From Cloacibacillus evryensis DSM 19522 (GTDB lineage Bacteria > Synergistota > Synergistia > Synergistales > Synergistaceae), in contig NZ_KK073872.1 of the NCBI RefSeq assembly GCF_000585335.1, forward strand, positions 593,501 through 657,500: a stretch of DNA of 64,000 nucleotides. Direction: 5' to 3'. Made by a program: the position numbers and the translations under genes. The notes beneath the pieces are model-generated. The model was not told the DNA's origin. It was given only the letters and a program-made list of their open reading frames with translations, and searched no databases. Shown piece by piece: positions 8,737 through 17,894 of this stretch. Positions within the stretch are counted from its first letter, which is position 1; the number at the start of each line of letters is the position of its first letter.

Positions 8737-9541
8737 GAGCGGGATGTATCCGGTGTTCAGGCCGCGCAGGTTTTGGACGTCGGTGCTTTGGCTCGTTTTC
8801 CTCGCGGCCGGTTCCGCTTTCAGCTGCGTCTTCGGGATATTCGCCTTTTTCACGGCGGTGCTGGTGTCGGTATTTATAGGGCTGAACGAGTTTGGTCGCT
8901 GGTCGTATAAGACCAATCTCGTGATCTGTGCTGGCACCTCCGTCGTGGTCGCGGTGGCCGGGGTATTCACATGGATGGAGATCGCGTCGCTTTTCGTGCT
9001 CTTTTTTGCGGTGAGCGCCTACCTGCTCTATTTCAGAGACCGTGCGAGCCGCCTCATTCCCTCGCTTGAAGCTTTTGCCGCCTCTCTCGCGAAAGCGCCG
9101 GATTTTGATTCTATAATTGAGAGTGCCTGGCGCGGCATACAGGAGATGGCGCCGGAGGCCGCGGTTTTCATCGTCCTCGCCGATATTGAGGGGTGTTTGT
9201 ATGTGCCGGACCATTTCGATGTACCGGGGCGCGCGCTTAAGAGAAACGGCGGCACTCCGTGGAAGGTCTTTGCCTCGGGGCGTCCGATGAACGTTATCCG
9301 GGTGTCGACCGGGCGCGACCAGCCGCTGGACCGCGACGCGCTCTCGCTGATCTCGGTCCCGATCACGGCGCGGGGCGAAAAGCTCGGCGTGCTTCAGCTT
9401 GAGGCCGGCACGGCGGGCGCCTTCAGCGAGGAGGATGTGGCGAAGCTCTCTCTCGCGGCGATGATCATCGGCCACGAGCTCTATATGTTTGAGTCTTCCG
9501 AAGCCGTCGTAAGGGAGGCCGATGAAGATGATCCTGATTGA
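8723..9541 (+). CDS. Membrane-anchored GAF-domain protein
   Basis: A 272-aa protein with three or four N-terminal hydrophobic segments (about residues 20-105) and a cytoplasmic GAF-like domain (about 125-260) recognisable by the ending ISVPITARGEKLGVLQLEAG and AFSEEDVAKLSLAAMIIGHEL. No histidine kinase, GGDEF or HD output domain follows, so it is a sensor-like module without a visible effector. TTG at 8723 is chosen because GGAGGGG lies 9 nt upstream and it overlaps yfcE; an ATG at 8744 is an alternative. It overlaps the PHP gene by 20 nt, so the three genes are an operon. Confidence 0.75.
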   Translation: MKDGKSGMYPVFRPRRFWTSVLWLVFLAAGSAFSCVFGIFAFFTAVLVSVFIGLNEFGRWSYKTNLVICAGTSVVVAVAGVFTWMEIASLFVLFFAVSAYLLYFRDRASRLIPSLEAFAASLAKAPDFDSIIESAWRGIQEMAPEAAVFIVLADIEGCLYVPDHFDVPGRALKRNGGTPWKVFASGRPMNVIRVSTGRDQPLDRDALSLISVPITARGEKLGVLQLEAGTAGAFSEEDVAKLSLAAMIIGHELYMFESSEAVVREADEDDPD

Positions 9542-10352
9542 TATGCATGTGCACAGCTGTTATTCCGACGGTACTTTCACGCCGGAGCAGCTCGTGTCGG
9601 CGGCGCGGCGGCGCGGACTTTCGCTGCTCTCTCTTACCGATCATGACACGACCGCCGGGCTGGGGCCGCTCATGAGGGCCTGCGCCAAAGAGGGGATCAA
9701 GGGGCTCTGCGGCATTGAGCTGTCGGCTGAGGCCCCCTTCACGCTCCATATATTGGGCTACAGGATATCGCCGGGCGCGGGCAGGCTGGAAGGCCGGCTT
9801 GATTATATCCGCGGACGGCGCGACGCGCGCAACCTCATGATGTGCGAAAAGCTCCGCGCGCTCGGCCTTGGCGTCACCATCGAAGAGGTGCGGGAAATTT
9901 CGGGCGGAGAGGTGGTCGCGCGTCCGCATATAGCGCGGCTTTTGATAAATAAAGGCTATGTGGGCAGCGTGGCGGAGGCCTTCGCGAAGTACCTCGCGAG
10001 GGGGGCCGCCGCCTATGTTTCGCGCGAGCGGCTCTCCGCCGAGGAATGTATTTCGCTCATCCGCGAGGCGGGCGGCGTGGCCGTTCTCGCTCACCCGTTT
10101 CAGTGCCGGCTGGACGACGACGGATTGGCGGCGCTGCTTTGCAGGCTCAGGGATGCCGGGCTCTGGGGGATGGAGGCGATCTACGGCGCAAATTCGCCGG
10201 AGACGACCTACCGGCATTTGAAGATGGCGGGGCGGTTCGGCCTGTACACGACGGCGGGCTCGGATTTTCACGGCGGCAACAGCCCGGGGATAGAGCTGGG
10301 CATGCCGGTCAGCGATGATATTTTGCCGTGGGCCAGGCTGGGGATAAGATAA
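9522..10352 (+). CDS. PHP-domain phosphoesterase (YciV/RNase AM-like)
   Basis: A 276-aa PHP protein. Metal-binding motifs typical of the family are present: DMHVHSCYSDG (HxH), LTDHDT, GIELSAE (Glu), ARPHIARLL (His), VLAHPF and the terminal SDFHGG. This set matches the YciV group, which removes 3'-phosphates from 3',5'-nucleoside bisphosphates and trims RNA 5' ends; that activity is inferred by family. The start ATG is 5 nt after GGGAGGCC within the end of the GAF gene. Length is normal. Confidence 0.9.
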   Translation: MKMILIDMHVHSCYSDGTFTPEQLVSAARRRGLSLLSLTDHDTTAGLGPLMRACAKEGIKGLCGIELSAEAPFTLHILGYRISPGAGRLEGRLDYIRGRRDARNLMMCEKLRALGLGVTIEEVREISGGEVVARPHIARLLINKGYVGSVAEAFAKYLARGAAAYVSRERLSAEECISLIREAGGVAVLAHPFQCRLDDDGLAALLCRLRDAGLWGMEAIYGANSPETTYRHLKMAGRFGLYTTAGSDFHGGNSPGIELGMPVSDDILPWARLGIR

Positions 10353-10398
10353 AATATGACGATTATCGGACGAATATCGGCAGGAGGTCGAAGATGAG

Positions 10399-11439
10399 AT
10401 GTACCATAAAATAATGGATTTTAGAAGCGATACCGTTACCAAACCGTCGGAGGAGATGCGCAGGGCCATCGCCGGCGCCGAGGTCGGGGACGACATCTAC
10501 GGGGACGATCCCTCCGCGAACGCGCTCTGTAAGTACGCGGCGGAGATAACGGGGAAGGAGGACGCTCTCTTTGCCTGCTCGGGAACGATGGGCAACCTTC
10601 TTGCCTTTACAACTGTGGGACGCCACGGCGAAAGCCTGCTCGCGGGGAAGCGTTCCCATGTGTGGTGCGCCGAGGTCGGCGGCTTTTCCGCCGTCGCCGG
10701 GCTCTGTCCCTATCCGCTCGGCGACGACGACGGCATTCCCGACCCCGCTGAGCTCGCCGTGGCCAGCAGGGCCGACAACGACATCCACCATCCGGATACG
10801 ACGATACTTGCGCTTGAAAATACGCACAACTACACCGGCGGCATCGCCGTGCCTCCCGAGCGTTTCGCTCTGACGGCGCGCGAGGGCAGGCGGCTCGGTT
10901 TTCATGTCCATCTTGACGGCGCGCGCATCTTCAACGCCGCGGTCCGTCACGGCGTTGATGTGAGAAAGTACGCCGACGAAGTTGATTCCGTGCAGTTTTG
11001 CCTCTCGAAGGGGCTGGGCGCGCCGCTCGGTTCGATGCTCTGCGGATCGCGCGAGCTGATCGAGGGGGCGAAAAAGTGGCGCAAGCGCCTTGGCGGCGCG
11101 CAGCGGCAGGTTGGGATCGCCGCCGCCGCGGGGCTCTACGCGCTGAAGAACAACGTCGCTCGCCTTGCCGAAGACCACGCCAACGCCGCGCTGCTCGTCG
11201 ACATGCTGAAGAGGGGCGGCGTCGAAGTGGAGGAGAGGCCGAATATGACGAATATGGTATTCTTCCCCCTCAAGGAGGGGCAGGTCAGCGACGCCGAGTT
11301 TGAGGCGAGGTGTCTTGAAAAGGGGCTGCTCGCGCATATGATATCGCCGCGCCGCGCGCGTTTCGTCACACATCTGGACGTTGGCCGCGAAGATGTGGAG
11401 CGCGCCGCCGCGATAATTCTGGAGGTCCTTTCGGCGTGA
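10399..11439 (+). CDS. ltaE: Low-specificity L-threonine aldolase
   Basis: A 346-aa PLP-dependent fold-type I enzyme that cleaves L-threonine (or allo-threonine) to glycine and acetaldehyde. Family landmarks: FRSDTVTKPS near the N-terminus, VGDDIYGDDPS, ACSGTMGN (phosphate-binding turn), LENTHNYTGG, HLDGARIFNAAV (PLP-contacting Asp and Arg) and CLSKGLGAPLGS, whose lysine forms the Schiff base. AGGAGGT stands 10 nt before ATG 10399. The stop overlaps the GTG start of pmbA (GTGATAA), so the genes are coupled. It fits the amino-acid-fermenting lifestyle. Confidence 0.93.
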   Translation: MYHKIMDFRSDTVTKPSEEMRRAIAGAEVGDDIYGDDPSANALCKYAAEITGKEDALFACSGTMGNLLAFTTVGRHGESLLAGKRSHVWCAEVGGFSAVAGLCPYPLGDDDGIPDPAELAVASRADNDIHHPDTTILALENTHNYTGGIAVPPERFALTAREGRRLGFHVHLDGARIFNAAVRHGVDVRKYADEVDSVQFCLSKGLGAPLGSMLCGSRELIEGAKKWRKRLGGAQRQVGIAAAAGLYALKNNVARLAEDHANAALLVDMLKRGGVEVEERPNMTNMVFFPLKEGQVSDAEFEARCLEKGLLAHMISPRRARFVTHLDVGREDVERAAAIILEVLSA

Positions 11440-12797
11440 TAAAGTTTCTTCCGCACGATGAAGTAGAGGCCCTTGCCGCCCATGCGCTCGACCTTGCGGC
11501 AAAGAGCGGCGCCTGGGGAGCGGACCTCCTTTACAGCGAGGGCAGCGGCAGCGGGCTGACTCTTAAAGACGGAGAGACGGAGGAATGCGCCTCCGGCTCC
11601 TCTGCCGGCATCGGCATCAGGACGATAATGTCGGACGGACGTCAGGGGATCGCCTATGGCAGCCGGCTAGACAAAGCGTCCGTCGACTCTCTTGTTGAGT
11701 GGAGCCTGCATAACGCGCTGGCATCCGAGCCGGAGGAGGGCATCACCCTCTACGAAGGGCCGCTTGTGCGCTGTCGGGAGCTTGACGCCGAGGACAGGCG
11801 GATACGTGAGATCACCGCAGCAGACCGCATGAAATATTGTCTCGAAATGACGCGGGAGGCGCGGTCGCTCGACAGCCGCATCGTCTCCGTGCGCTCCGCC
11901 TCATGGAGAGACGGATGGGGTGCTTCCTTCTTTGCCACGACCAAGGGGCTTTGCGGCTGGGAGGAGGGCTCCAGCGCCAACTGTGGCGTCATGGTGCTCG
12001 CCCAGTCCGGCGAGTCCACCGAGATGGGCGGTTACGGAATGGAAGCGCTGCGCCTGGACGAGCTGGACATAATAAAGAGCGCGCGCACGGCGGTGGAGCA
12101 GACAGTCGCCTCGCTTGGCGGCAGACAGCTCGCGACGGGGAGCTACACCATCATGATAGAACCGGAGACGGCGGCCTCTCTCGTAGACGTTATCGGCGGC
12201 CTTTTCTGCGCCTCCGACGTGCACCGGGGACGTTCGATGATGAAGGGGCGTCTTGGCGAGCTCGTCGCCTCTCCCTGCGTCAACCTTACGGACGATGGGC
12301 GCATCCCGTGGAAGCCCGGCAGTTCGTCGTGGGATTCCGAAGGTGTCCCGACCGGTCGCACGGAGCTGATAAAAAACGGAGAGGCCAACGCCTTCCTCTA
12401 TAATTTGCAGTATGCCATAAAAGACGGCGTAAGCTCAACCGGCAACTGCTCGCGCGGGATGTCGTCCCTGCCCGATGTGGGAACGACGAACCTCGTGTTC
12501 GCGGCGGGGACGGAAAGCCCCGACGCGCTGCGTGCGCGGATCACAAACGGCATGTACGTAACGGAGTTCATGGGGCTGCACACCATCGACCCGATCAGCG
12601 GCGATTTTTCTATCGGCGCCAAGGGGCACCGCATAGAGAACGGCGAGATCACAACGCCGGTGAGCGGTGTCACAATGGCGTCCAATCTGTTAGAATTTAT
12701 GAGAAATATCTCGGCGGCGGCCTCCGACCTGAAATATTCCGGTTCGGTGGCGGCCCCTACACTGGTGGTTGAGAATGTTGTCATTGCGGGTAAATAA
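11436..12797 (+). CDS. pmbA: TldD/PmbA family metalloprotease-like protein (PmbA)
   Basis: A 453-aa protein of the TldD/PmbA family. It has the PmbA layout: N-terminal domain with LLYSEGSGSGLTLKDGE, a central region and a C-terminal block with GMYVTEFMG, SIGAKGHRIENGEI and the terminal PTLVVENVVIAGK. I see no HExxxH zinc motif, as expected for PmbA, which forms a heterodimer with TldD; TldD is not in this window. Start is GTG 11436 with GGAGGT about 10 nt upstream. The 3' end overlaps the amidase gene by 23 nt. Confidence 0.88.
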   Translation: MIKFLPHDEVEALAAHALDLAAKSGAWGADLLYSEGSGSGLTLKDGETEECASGSSAGIGIRTIMSDGRQGIAYGSRLDKASVDSLVEWSLHNALASEPEEGITLYEGPLVRCRELDAEDRRIREITAADRMKYCLEMTREARSLDSRIVSVRSASWRDGWGASFFATTKGLCGWEEGSSANCGVMVLAQSGESTEMGGYGMEALRLDELDIIKSARTAVEQTVASLGGRQLATGSYTIMIEPETAASLVDVIGGLFCASDVHRGRSMMKGRLGELVASPCVNLTDDGRIPWKPGSSSWDSEGVPTGRTELIKNGEANAFLYNLQYAIKDGVSSTGNCSRGMSSLPDVGTTNLVFAAGTESPDALRARITNGMYVTEFMGLHTIDPISGDFSIGAKGHRIENGEITTPVSGVTMASNLLEFMRNISAAASDLKYSGSVAAPTLVVENVVIAGK

Positions 12798-14109
12798 TAG
12801 GATATTCACAGGGCTCATAGCGGTTTTTGCGTCGCTCTTCATCCTTTCGGCCTCCTGCGCCTTCGCCGCGGAGACGCTCTCTTTCTGGAACGGGGAGGTT
12901 AAAAAGGGCGACGTCGCGGCGCGCCGGAACGGAACGATACAGGAGGTCGCCATTGACGAGGTCGTCTCGTCGCTGGGTTTCATCCCGAAGGTGGACGCCT
13001 CCTCTATAATAGTGGTTCTTGAGGGGAAGAAGATCGAATTCTGGAACGCCTCGAATGTGGTCCGCGCCGCCGGAAGCATAATCAGCTTCCCGCTGCCGGT
13101 GAGCAACACGGACGGACATTGGTGGGGAGATGCGAAATCGGTGGCCGCCGCGTTCGGTTACTTCTACGCCGCGATAGGCAAACCTTCGGCCTTCCGCTGG
13201 GGCGAACCTTCGGCGGCCCCGCAGCCGCCCGTCCAGCCAAAGGTTTCGGAGCCGCAGCGGCCGGTTGAGGAAAAACCGGCCGAACCTGAAAAAAGGCCGG
13301 TCGTGAAGATCCCTTCCGCCGAGCCGGCCCAGCCCCCGGCGGCGCAGAAGGGGGAGCCGGAGGAAAAGTACACGCCCGCCGCTCCGGTCGCGACCTTCAG
13401 CGGGAATAAACGCCCCGTCGTCGTCGTAGACGCGGGACACGGAGGGCACGATCCCGGAGCCGCGGCAAACGGCGTGAGGGAGAAGGACGTCAACCTCAAG
13501 GCGGCGATCGAGCTTGGCGAGATATTGCGCCAGTACGGGATCGACGCGAGGCTGACGCGCAGAACCGATGTCTATCTGAAACTTGCGGAGCGTACCGCCT
13601 TCGCGAATAAAAACGACGCAGACGTCTTTGTCAGCCTCCATTGCAACGCGATGCCCAAAGGCCGGTCAAGCGTCGCCGGGCTTGAATATTACATCATGGC
13701 CCTTCCCTCGGACAAAGACGCGATGAACCTGGCCATCGCGGAAAACAAAGAAATTTCCGCCGGCGTCGACAGCGCCGCCGAGGCGCAGCGCGCCGACAAA
13801 AAGACGCAGCTGCTGCTGAAGATATTGGGCGACATGCAGCAAAATGATAAAATAAACGAAAGCACGACGCTGGCAGAGGTGATGCACAAGGCGGCGAAAG
13901 CCGGCTCGATGCCGATGCGAAAGGTGGCCCAGGCTCCCTTCTTCGTACTGCGCGGCGCGGGGATGCCGGCCGTGCTGGTGGAAATGGGATATCTTACGAA
14001 CGCGGCGGAGGCGAGAAAACTCAACTCCGCCTCATACAGGGAGGCGCTCTGCCGCAGTATCGCGCAGGGGATCGTGCAGTATATAAAGGAGCATCCCACG
14101 CAGAGATGA
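12775..14109 (+). CDS. N-acetylmuramoyl-L-alanine amidase (Amidase_3)
   Basis: A 444-aa secreted cell-wall hydrolase that cuts the bond between muramic acid and the stem peptide. A signal peptide occupies about residues 1-30 (hydrophobic core, then SCAFAAE). A copper-amine-oxidase-like N domain (about 35-140) and a Pro/Glu-rich linker (PPVQPKVSEPQRPVEEKP) precede the zinc amidase domain (about 210-440). The zinc ligands are in VVVDAGHGGHDPG, the Glu in REKDVNL, and SLHCNAMP; the catalytic Glu is in VLVEMGYLTN. ATG 12775 lies inside pmbA; a TTG two codons upstream is possible. It lies with gerMN, rph and rdgB, a common arrangement. Confidence 0.92.
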   Translation: MLSLRVNNRIFTGLIAVFASLFILSASCAFAAETLSFWNGEVKKGDVAARRNGTIQEVAIDEVVSSLGFIPKVDASSIIVVLEGKKIEFWNASNVVRAAGSIISFPLPVSNTDGHWWGDAKSVAAAFGYFYAAIGKPSAFRWGEPSAAPQPPVQPKVSEPQRPVEEKPAEPEKRPVVKIPSAEPAQPPAAQKGEPEEKYTPAAPVATFSGNKRPVVVVDAGHGGHDPGAAANGVREKDVNLKAAIELGEILRQYGIDARLTRRTDVYLKLAERTAFANKNDADVFVSLHCNAMPKGRSSVAGLEYYIMALPSDKDAMNLAIAENKEISAGVDSAAEAQRADKKTQLLLKILGDMQQNDKINESTTLAEVMHKAAKAGSMPMRKVAQAPFFVLRGAGMPAVLVEMGYLTNAAEARKLNSASYREALCRSIAQGIVQYIKEHPTQR

Positions 14110-14149
14110 CGGTTTTTGACACGAAAGAGAGCCATAGGGAGGACTGCTG

Positions 14150-15013
14150 ATGAGAGATTCTGAGGGAAGACAGCGGCATTTTGTGATCCGCGATAAAAAG
14201 GATGAAAGCTATGACTCGCCGTCCGTGCGCCGCCGCGGGGTCATCAAGGAGCGCGAGGAGGAGATGGAAGAGGCCCTCGAAGAGCCGCGCGCGCCGCGCC
14301 AGCGCAAATCACTGCGCGAGCGCGAGATGGAGGAAGAGGACGAGCAGAACATCCTGCGCCGGGGCCGCGGCAATAAGCGTATAAAAGAGGAAGAGGATTA
14401 CGAAGAAGAGGAAGAAGAAAATTACGGCTCCAAGGCTCCCAAAGTCGTTCGCGTCTTCGCCTGGATCGCGCTGATGATCATCCTCTTTGCCTGCGGCTAC
14501 CTCGCCACCAACTACTTCTTCAGCTGGTCCGACAAAAAGGGCGGCGAGCGTATAGGCAGCGTCTACGGCACGGGCTCCGAGGTCAAAGAATCAGCGGCGA
14601 CGGAGGAGACTGCCGCCTCCAATACGAAATATACCCTCTATCTGCCCGACGGAGAGGGCTTCCAGAGCCGCGGCATCGATATAACCGGCGGCGGCACGAG
14701 GGAAGAAGACATCGCGAAGGTGATGTCGATGTACGTTGACAGCCTGAAAGAGACGAAGGCGCTCGACCCGGCGGTCTCCATAAACGAAATATTCCAGAGC
14801 GGCGACTGGCTCTATCTCAACATGACGCCCACCTTCCAGAGCTCGCTCAAGAGCCTCGGTAAGGCCAAGGCGGAGAAGCTGCTCAGTGGCTTTACCAAGA
14901 CGGTACAGGAAAACTTCCCGCCGCTGAAAAAGGTAAAATTCTACGTGAACTCCAAGGAGATCACCGACAAAAATCCCGTGGACCTCACCCAGCCCTGGGA
15001 AAGGACCAATTAA
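14150..15013 (+). CDS. GerMN-domain membrane protein
   Basis: A 287-aa protein with a long, very charged cytoplasmic N-terminus (about residues 1-95, rich in Glu/Arg with a poly-acidic stretch near residue 80), one membrane span (about 98-118, WIALMIILFACGYLATNYFF), a linker and a C-terminal GerMN domain (about 160-285) marked by KYTLYLPDG and LYLNMTPTFQSSL. GerMN domains are extracytoplasmic and linked to envelope or spore assembly, often beside an amidase. This is not evidence of sporulation. RBS GGAGGAC precedes ATG 14150; rph starts 1 nt after the stop. Confidence 0.85.
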   Translation: MRDSEGRQRHFVIRDKKDESYDSPSVRRRGVIKEREEEMEEALEEPRAPRQRKSLREREMEEEDEQNILRRGRGNKRIKEEEDYEEEEEENYGSKAPKVVRVFAWIALMIILFACGYLATNYFFSWSDKKGGERIGSVYGTGSEVKESAATEETAASNTKYTLYLPDGEGFQSRGIDITGGGTREEDIAKVMSMYVDSLKETKALDPAVSINEIFQSGDWLYLNMTPTFQSSLKSLGKAKAEKLLSGFTKTVQENFPPLKKVKFYVNSKEITDKNPVDLTQPWERTN

Positions 15014-15014
15014 G

Positions 15015-15779
15015 ATGACAGAATTGATCCGCATAGACGGGCGCGGCGTGGAGACGCTGCGCCCGATAACCTTTGAGCGCGCCGTCAGCCGTTACGCCGA
15101 GGGGTCGGCGCTTGTCAGATGGGGCAACACCCATGTTCTCTGCACCGCCTCGGTCGACGAAAAAGTCCCCCCCTTCATGCGCGCCTCCGGCAGCGGCTGG
15201 ATAACCGCGGAATATGCGATGCTCCCGCGGGCGACCCACCAGCGCAGCCCGCGGGACATCAGCAGGGGAAAACAGAACGCGCGCGGCAGCGAGATACAGC
15301 GCCTTATCGGCCGCTCCCTGCGCGCGGCGGTGGATATGCCCAAGCTTGGAGAGCGGACGATAACTATAGACTGCGATGTGCTCCAGGCCGACGGCGGCAC
15401 GCGCACGGCCTCCATCACGGCGGGGTTCATCGCGCTCTTCGACGCGCTGCGCTGGCTTCGCGCGAACGGCAGGATCGTTTCCATACCGCTGAAAAATCAG
15501 ATCGCCGCTGTCAGCGTCGGCAAAGTCGCGGGCGCGCCGATGCTGGACCTTTGCTACGAAGAGGACTCCACGGCGGAGGTCGACGCGAACCTTGTCATGA
15601 CCGGCGCCGGGGACTTTATCGAGCTGCAGGGCACGGGAGAGGGCGGTTCTTTCTCATATACGGAACTTGCGCAGATAATAGACCTCGGCTGGAGCGGCAT
15701 CTCGGAGATACAGCAGAGGCAGCGCGAAATCCTTGCACTCAGCGAAGAAGAGAGAGAGCTGTTTGAAAAATGCAGATGA
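15015..15779 (+). CDS. rph: Ribonuclease PH
   Basis: A 254-aa phosphorolytic 3'-5' exoribonuclease that trims tRNA 3' ends. The fold and signature are plain: RIDGRG, NTHVLCTASVDEKVPPF, GWITAEYAMLPRATHQRSPRD, GRSLRAAVD, DCDVLQADGGTRTASITAGF and the EVDANLVMTGAGDFIELQGTGE metal/phosphate block. Length is within the usual 235-260. It follows gerMN with a 1-nt gap and overlaps rdgB by 10 nt, the frequent rph-rdgB pair. Confidence 0.96.
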   Translation: MTELIRIDGRGVETLRPITFERAVSRYAEGSALVRWGNTHVLCTASVDEKVPPFMRASGSGWITAEYAMLPRATHQRSPRDISRGKQNARGSEIQRLIGRSLRAAVDMPKLGERTITIDCDVLQADGGTRTASITAGFIALFDALRWLRANGRIVSIPLKNQIAAVSVGKVAGAPMLDLCYEEDSTAEVDANLVMTGAGDFIELQGTGEGGSFSYTELAQIIDLGWSGISEIQQRQREILALSEEERELFEKCR

Positions 15780-16375
15780 TACTTGCGAGCACCAACAGGG
15801 GCAAATACCGCGAGATGAAGGCCCAGCTTGAACCTTTGGGGATAGAGCTGCTCTTCGGCGGAGATTTTGAAAAACCGCTTGACGTGGACGAGACGGGAGA
15901 AAGCTATGCGGAAAACGCGCTGCTCAAGGCCAGGGCGTGGGCGGAGGCGACCGGCCTGCCGGCGCTGGCTGACGACAGCGGCCTCGAGGCGGAGGCCCTC
16001 GGCGGCAGGCCGGGGATACATTCCGCGCGCGCAGTCGAGGGCAGCGACAGCGACCGCATGTACTGGCTGCTTGGCGAGATGAAAGACAAGAGCGACCGCC
16101 GCGGGCGTTTCGCCTGTGCCATCGCGGTGGTCTTTCCGGATAAAAAGGAGCCGCTCACGGTCACAAAATACTGTCCCGGACAGATAACGCGCGAACCGGC
16201 GGGGGAGTCCGGCTTCGGCTATGACCCCATCTTTGTCCCGGACGGTTTCGACAAGACCTTTGCCGAACTTGGCGGCGAAATAAAAAATAAAATTTCTCAC
16301 CGCGCAATGGCCGTAAAAGGTATAGCCGAAATGCTCATACCTGTGGTACAATCATACGCTGTACGTGGTATGTAA
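15770..16375 (+). CDS. rdgB: XTP/dITP diphosphatase (RdgB/HAM1)
   Basis: A 201-aa house-cleaning pyrophosphatase that hydrolyses dITP, ITP and XTP to monophosphates. Motifs seen: ILASTNRGKYREM (substrate loop), ETGESYAENALLKA (Glu metal ligands), LADDSGLEAEAL (Asp catalytic), RPGIHSARA, GFGYDPIFVPDG and ISHRAMAVKG. Full length. ATG 15770 sits within the rph end; ATG 15776 is an equally plausible start two codons later. Confidence 0.95.
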   Translation: MQMILASTNRGKYREMKAQLEPLGIELLFGGDFEKPLDVDETGESYAENALLKARAWAEATGLPALADDSGLEAEALGGRPGIHSARAVEGSDSDRMYWLLGEMKDKSDRRGRFACAIAVVFPDKKEPLTVTKYCPGQITREPAGESGFGYDPIFVPDGFDKTFAELGGEIKNKISHRAMAVKGIAEMLIPVVQSYAVRGM

Positions 16376-16436
16376 AATACTAGGGCGAAGCTGCGGCTTT
16401 TGCCTCTTTATTTAGAAAATTTTGGAGGTGTGGTTT

Positions 16437-16667
16437 GTGAAAATTCTTCTTGGAATAATTCACATCCTTGTTTGTCTCGCACTCATCACTGTCGTGCTGA
16501 TGCAGCACAGAAAATCCGGCGGCTTCACCGGCGCGTTCGGCGGCGGCGGAACGCAGGCCGATATGAATAACGGCACCTGGCAGCGCATGTCCGGCCTTAC
16601 GAAGGTCACGGCGGTGCTGATGGGGGCTTTCATGGTCATTTCAATACTTCAGGTAGTAGTCAGATAG
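16437..16667 (+). CDS. secG: Preprotein translocase subunit SecG
   Basis: A 76-aa inner-membrane protein with two hydrophobic segments separated by the SecG loop (VLMQHRKSGGFTGAFGGGG). It assists the SecYEG channel during export. GTG 16437 is preferred because GGAGGTG (16425-16430) stands 7 nt upstream; an earlier TTG at 16422 overlaps that site. It follows rdgB by about 60 nt and precedes the nicotinate phosphoribosyltransferase by 12 nt. Confidence 0.93.
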   Translation: MKILLGIIHILVCLALITVVLMQHRKSGGFTGAFGGGGTQADMNNGTWQRMSGLTKVTAVLMGAFMVISILQVVVR

Positions 16668-16679
16668 CGGGATCGTGAT

Positions 16680-17723
16680 ATGACCGTAAACCCCCTGGAC
16701 GGCCAGAAAGACATCGCCTCATACGAGCCTGTCGACGGCCGCCTCTTTTCCGCTACCCATGAGGAAATATTGACAGGCTGGACCACGGACATCTATTTCC
16801 TCAAGACGCGCGACGTCCTGAGATCCGCCGGATTGCTTGAAACTCCGGTGGTCGCCGAAGTCTTCACCCGTAAGCCGGGCACCTTCGCCGGCTCCGAAGA
16901 GGTATTGAACCTCTTCCGCAAACTTCCGAACCCTCCCCGGGTGGAGGCGCTGTCGGAGGGCGAAAGCTTCGAGGCTAAAGAGGTCGTGATGCGCATAACC
17001 GGCACCTACGAATCATTCGGCCTTTACGAGACGGTGCTGCTCGGCATGCTCGCCTCATCGACCGGTTGGGCCACGGCCGCCAAAGAATGCGTGGAAGCGG
17101 CGGAAGGCAGAAACGTCCTCTGTTTCGGCGCGCGCCACGTCCATCCCGCCATCGCTCCCGTAATGGAGCGGGCGGCGAAGATCGCCGGCTGCAGCGCTAT
17201 GAGCTGCATCCTTGCCGCGAAGCTCTGCGGCGAGGAACCCAAGGGTACGGTGCCGCACGCGGCGATACTGATGGTCGGGGACACGGTGAAGCTCGCGAAA
17301 CTCTACGACGCGCAGGTCCCTGCCGAAGAGCCGAGGATAGTCCTCGTCGATACCTTCAAGGACGAAGCGGAAGAGACGATGAGGGTCGCGGAGGCTCTCG
17401 GCGACAAACTCTCTGGCATCCGCCTCGACACGCCCGGCGAGCGCGGCGGCGTGACGCCGGATCTCGTGCGCGAAATACGCTGGCGGCTGGATACGGCGGG
17501 CTATAACAAAGTTCAGATAATCGCCACCGGCGGACTGACGCCGGAGCGCATCAAGGTCATGAACGAAGCCGGCGCGGACGTTTACGGCGTAGGCAGCTAC
17601 ATCACGAACGGCGCGCAGCGCGACATGACGATGGATATAAAGATGGTCAACGGCAGACCGATCGCGAAGAGAGGACGCCTGCCGGGAATAATACCGAACC
17701 CTAAGCTTAAACGCGTGCTCTAG
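16680..17723 (+). CDS. Nicotinate phosphoribosyltransferase
   Basis: A 347-aa enzyme of NAD salvage that joins nicotinate to PRPP. It belongs to the short, archaeal-like NAPRTase subgroup: an N-terminal region with FSATHEEILTGWTTDIYF, then CFGARHVHPAIAPVMERAA, and a TIM-barrel end with GIRLDTPGERGG, IIATGGLTPERI and DVYGVGSYI. The active-site His is likely that of the ARHVHP block. ATG at 16680 follows a weak GGGATCG site. Quinolinate phosphoribosyltransferase shares the fold, but these motifs favour NAPRTase. Confidence 0.88.
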   Translation: MTVNPLDGQKDIASYEPVDGRLFSATHEEILTGWTTDIYFLKTRDVLRSAGLLETPVVAEVFTRKPGTFAGSEEVLNLFRKLPNPPRVEALSEGESFEAKEVVMRITGTYESFGLYETVLLGMLASSTGWATAAKECVEAAEGRNVLCFGARHVHPAIAPVMERAAKIAGCSAMSCILAAKLCGEEPKGTVPHAAILMVGDTVKLAKLYDAQVPAEEPRIVLVDTFKDEAEETMRVAEALGDKLSGIRLDTPGERGGVTPDLVREIRWRLDTAGYNKVQIIATGGLTPERIKVMNEAGADVYGVGSYITNGAQRDMTMDIKMVNGRPIAKRGRLPGIIPNPKLKRVL

Positions 17724-17731
17724 CCCCGCCG

Positions 17732-17757
17732 CCCGGTCCTCCCCCACGATGACCGGG
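17732..17757 (+). terminator. Possible terminator hairpin after the NAPRTase gene
   Basis: CCCGGT (17732-17737) pairs with ACCGGG (17752-17757) around a 14-nt loop, nine nt after the stop. There is no T-tract, so termination strength is doubtful. The remaining gap up to rplM is A-rich before the ribosome site, and I see no convincing -35/-10 pair there. Confidence 0.35.
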
Positions 17758-17894
17758 AGCGTCTCCCATGCCGGCCTCCGACGTTACGTAAGGATGCGCA
17801 TGCCACGGCAGAAGGGAGCCGGTAGAAAACGCTTTGAGATATAAAATAAAAAATAAAACTAAGAATTGACTCTCTTTCTTAAGGAGGAAGATCC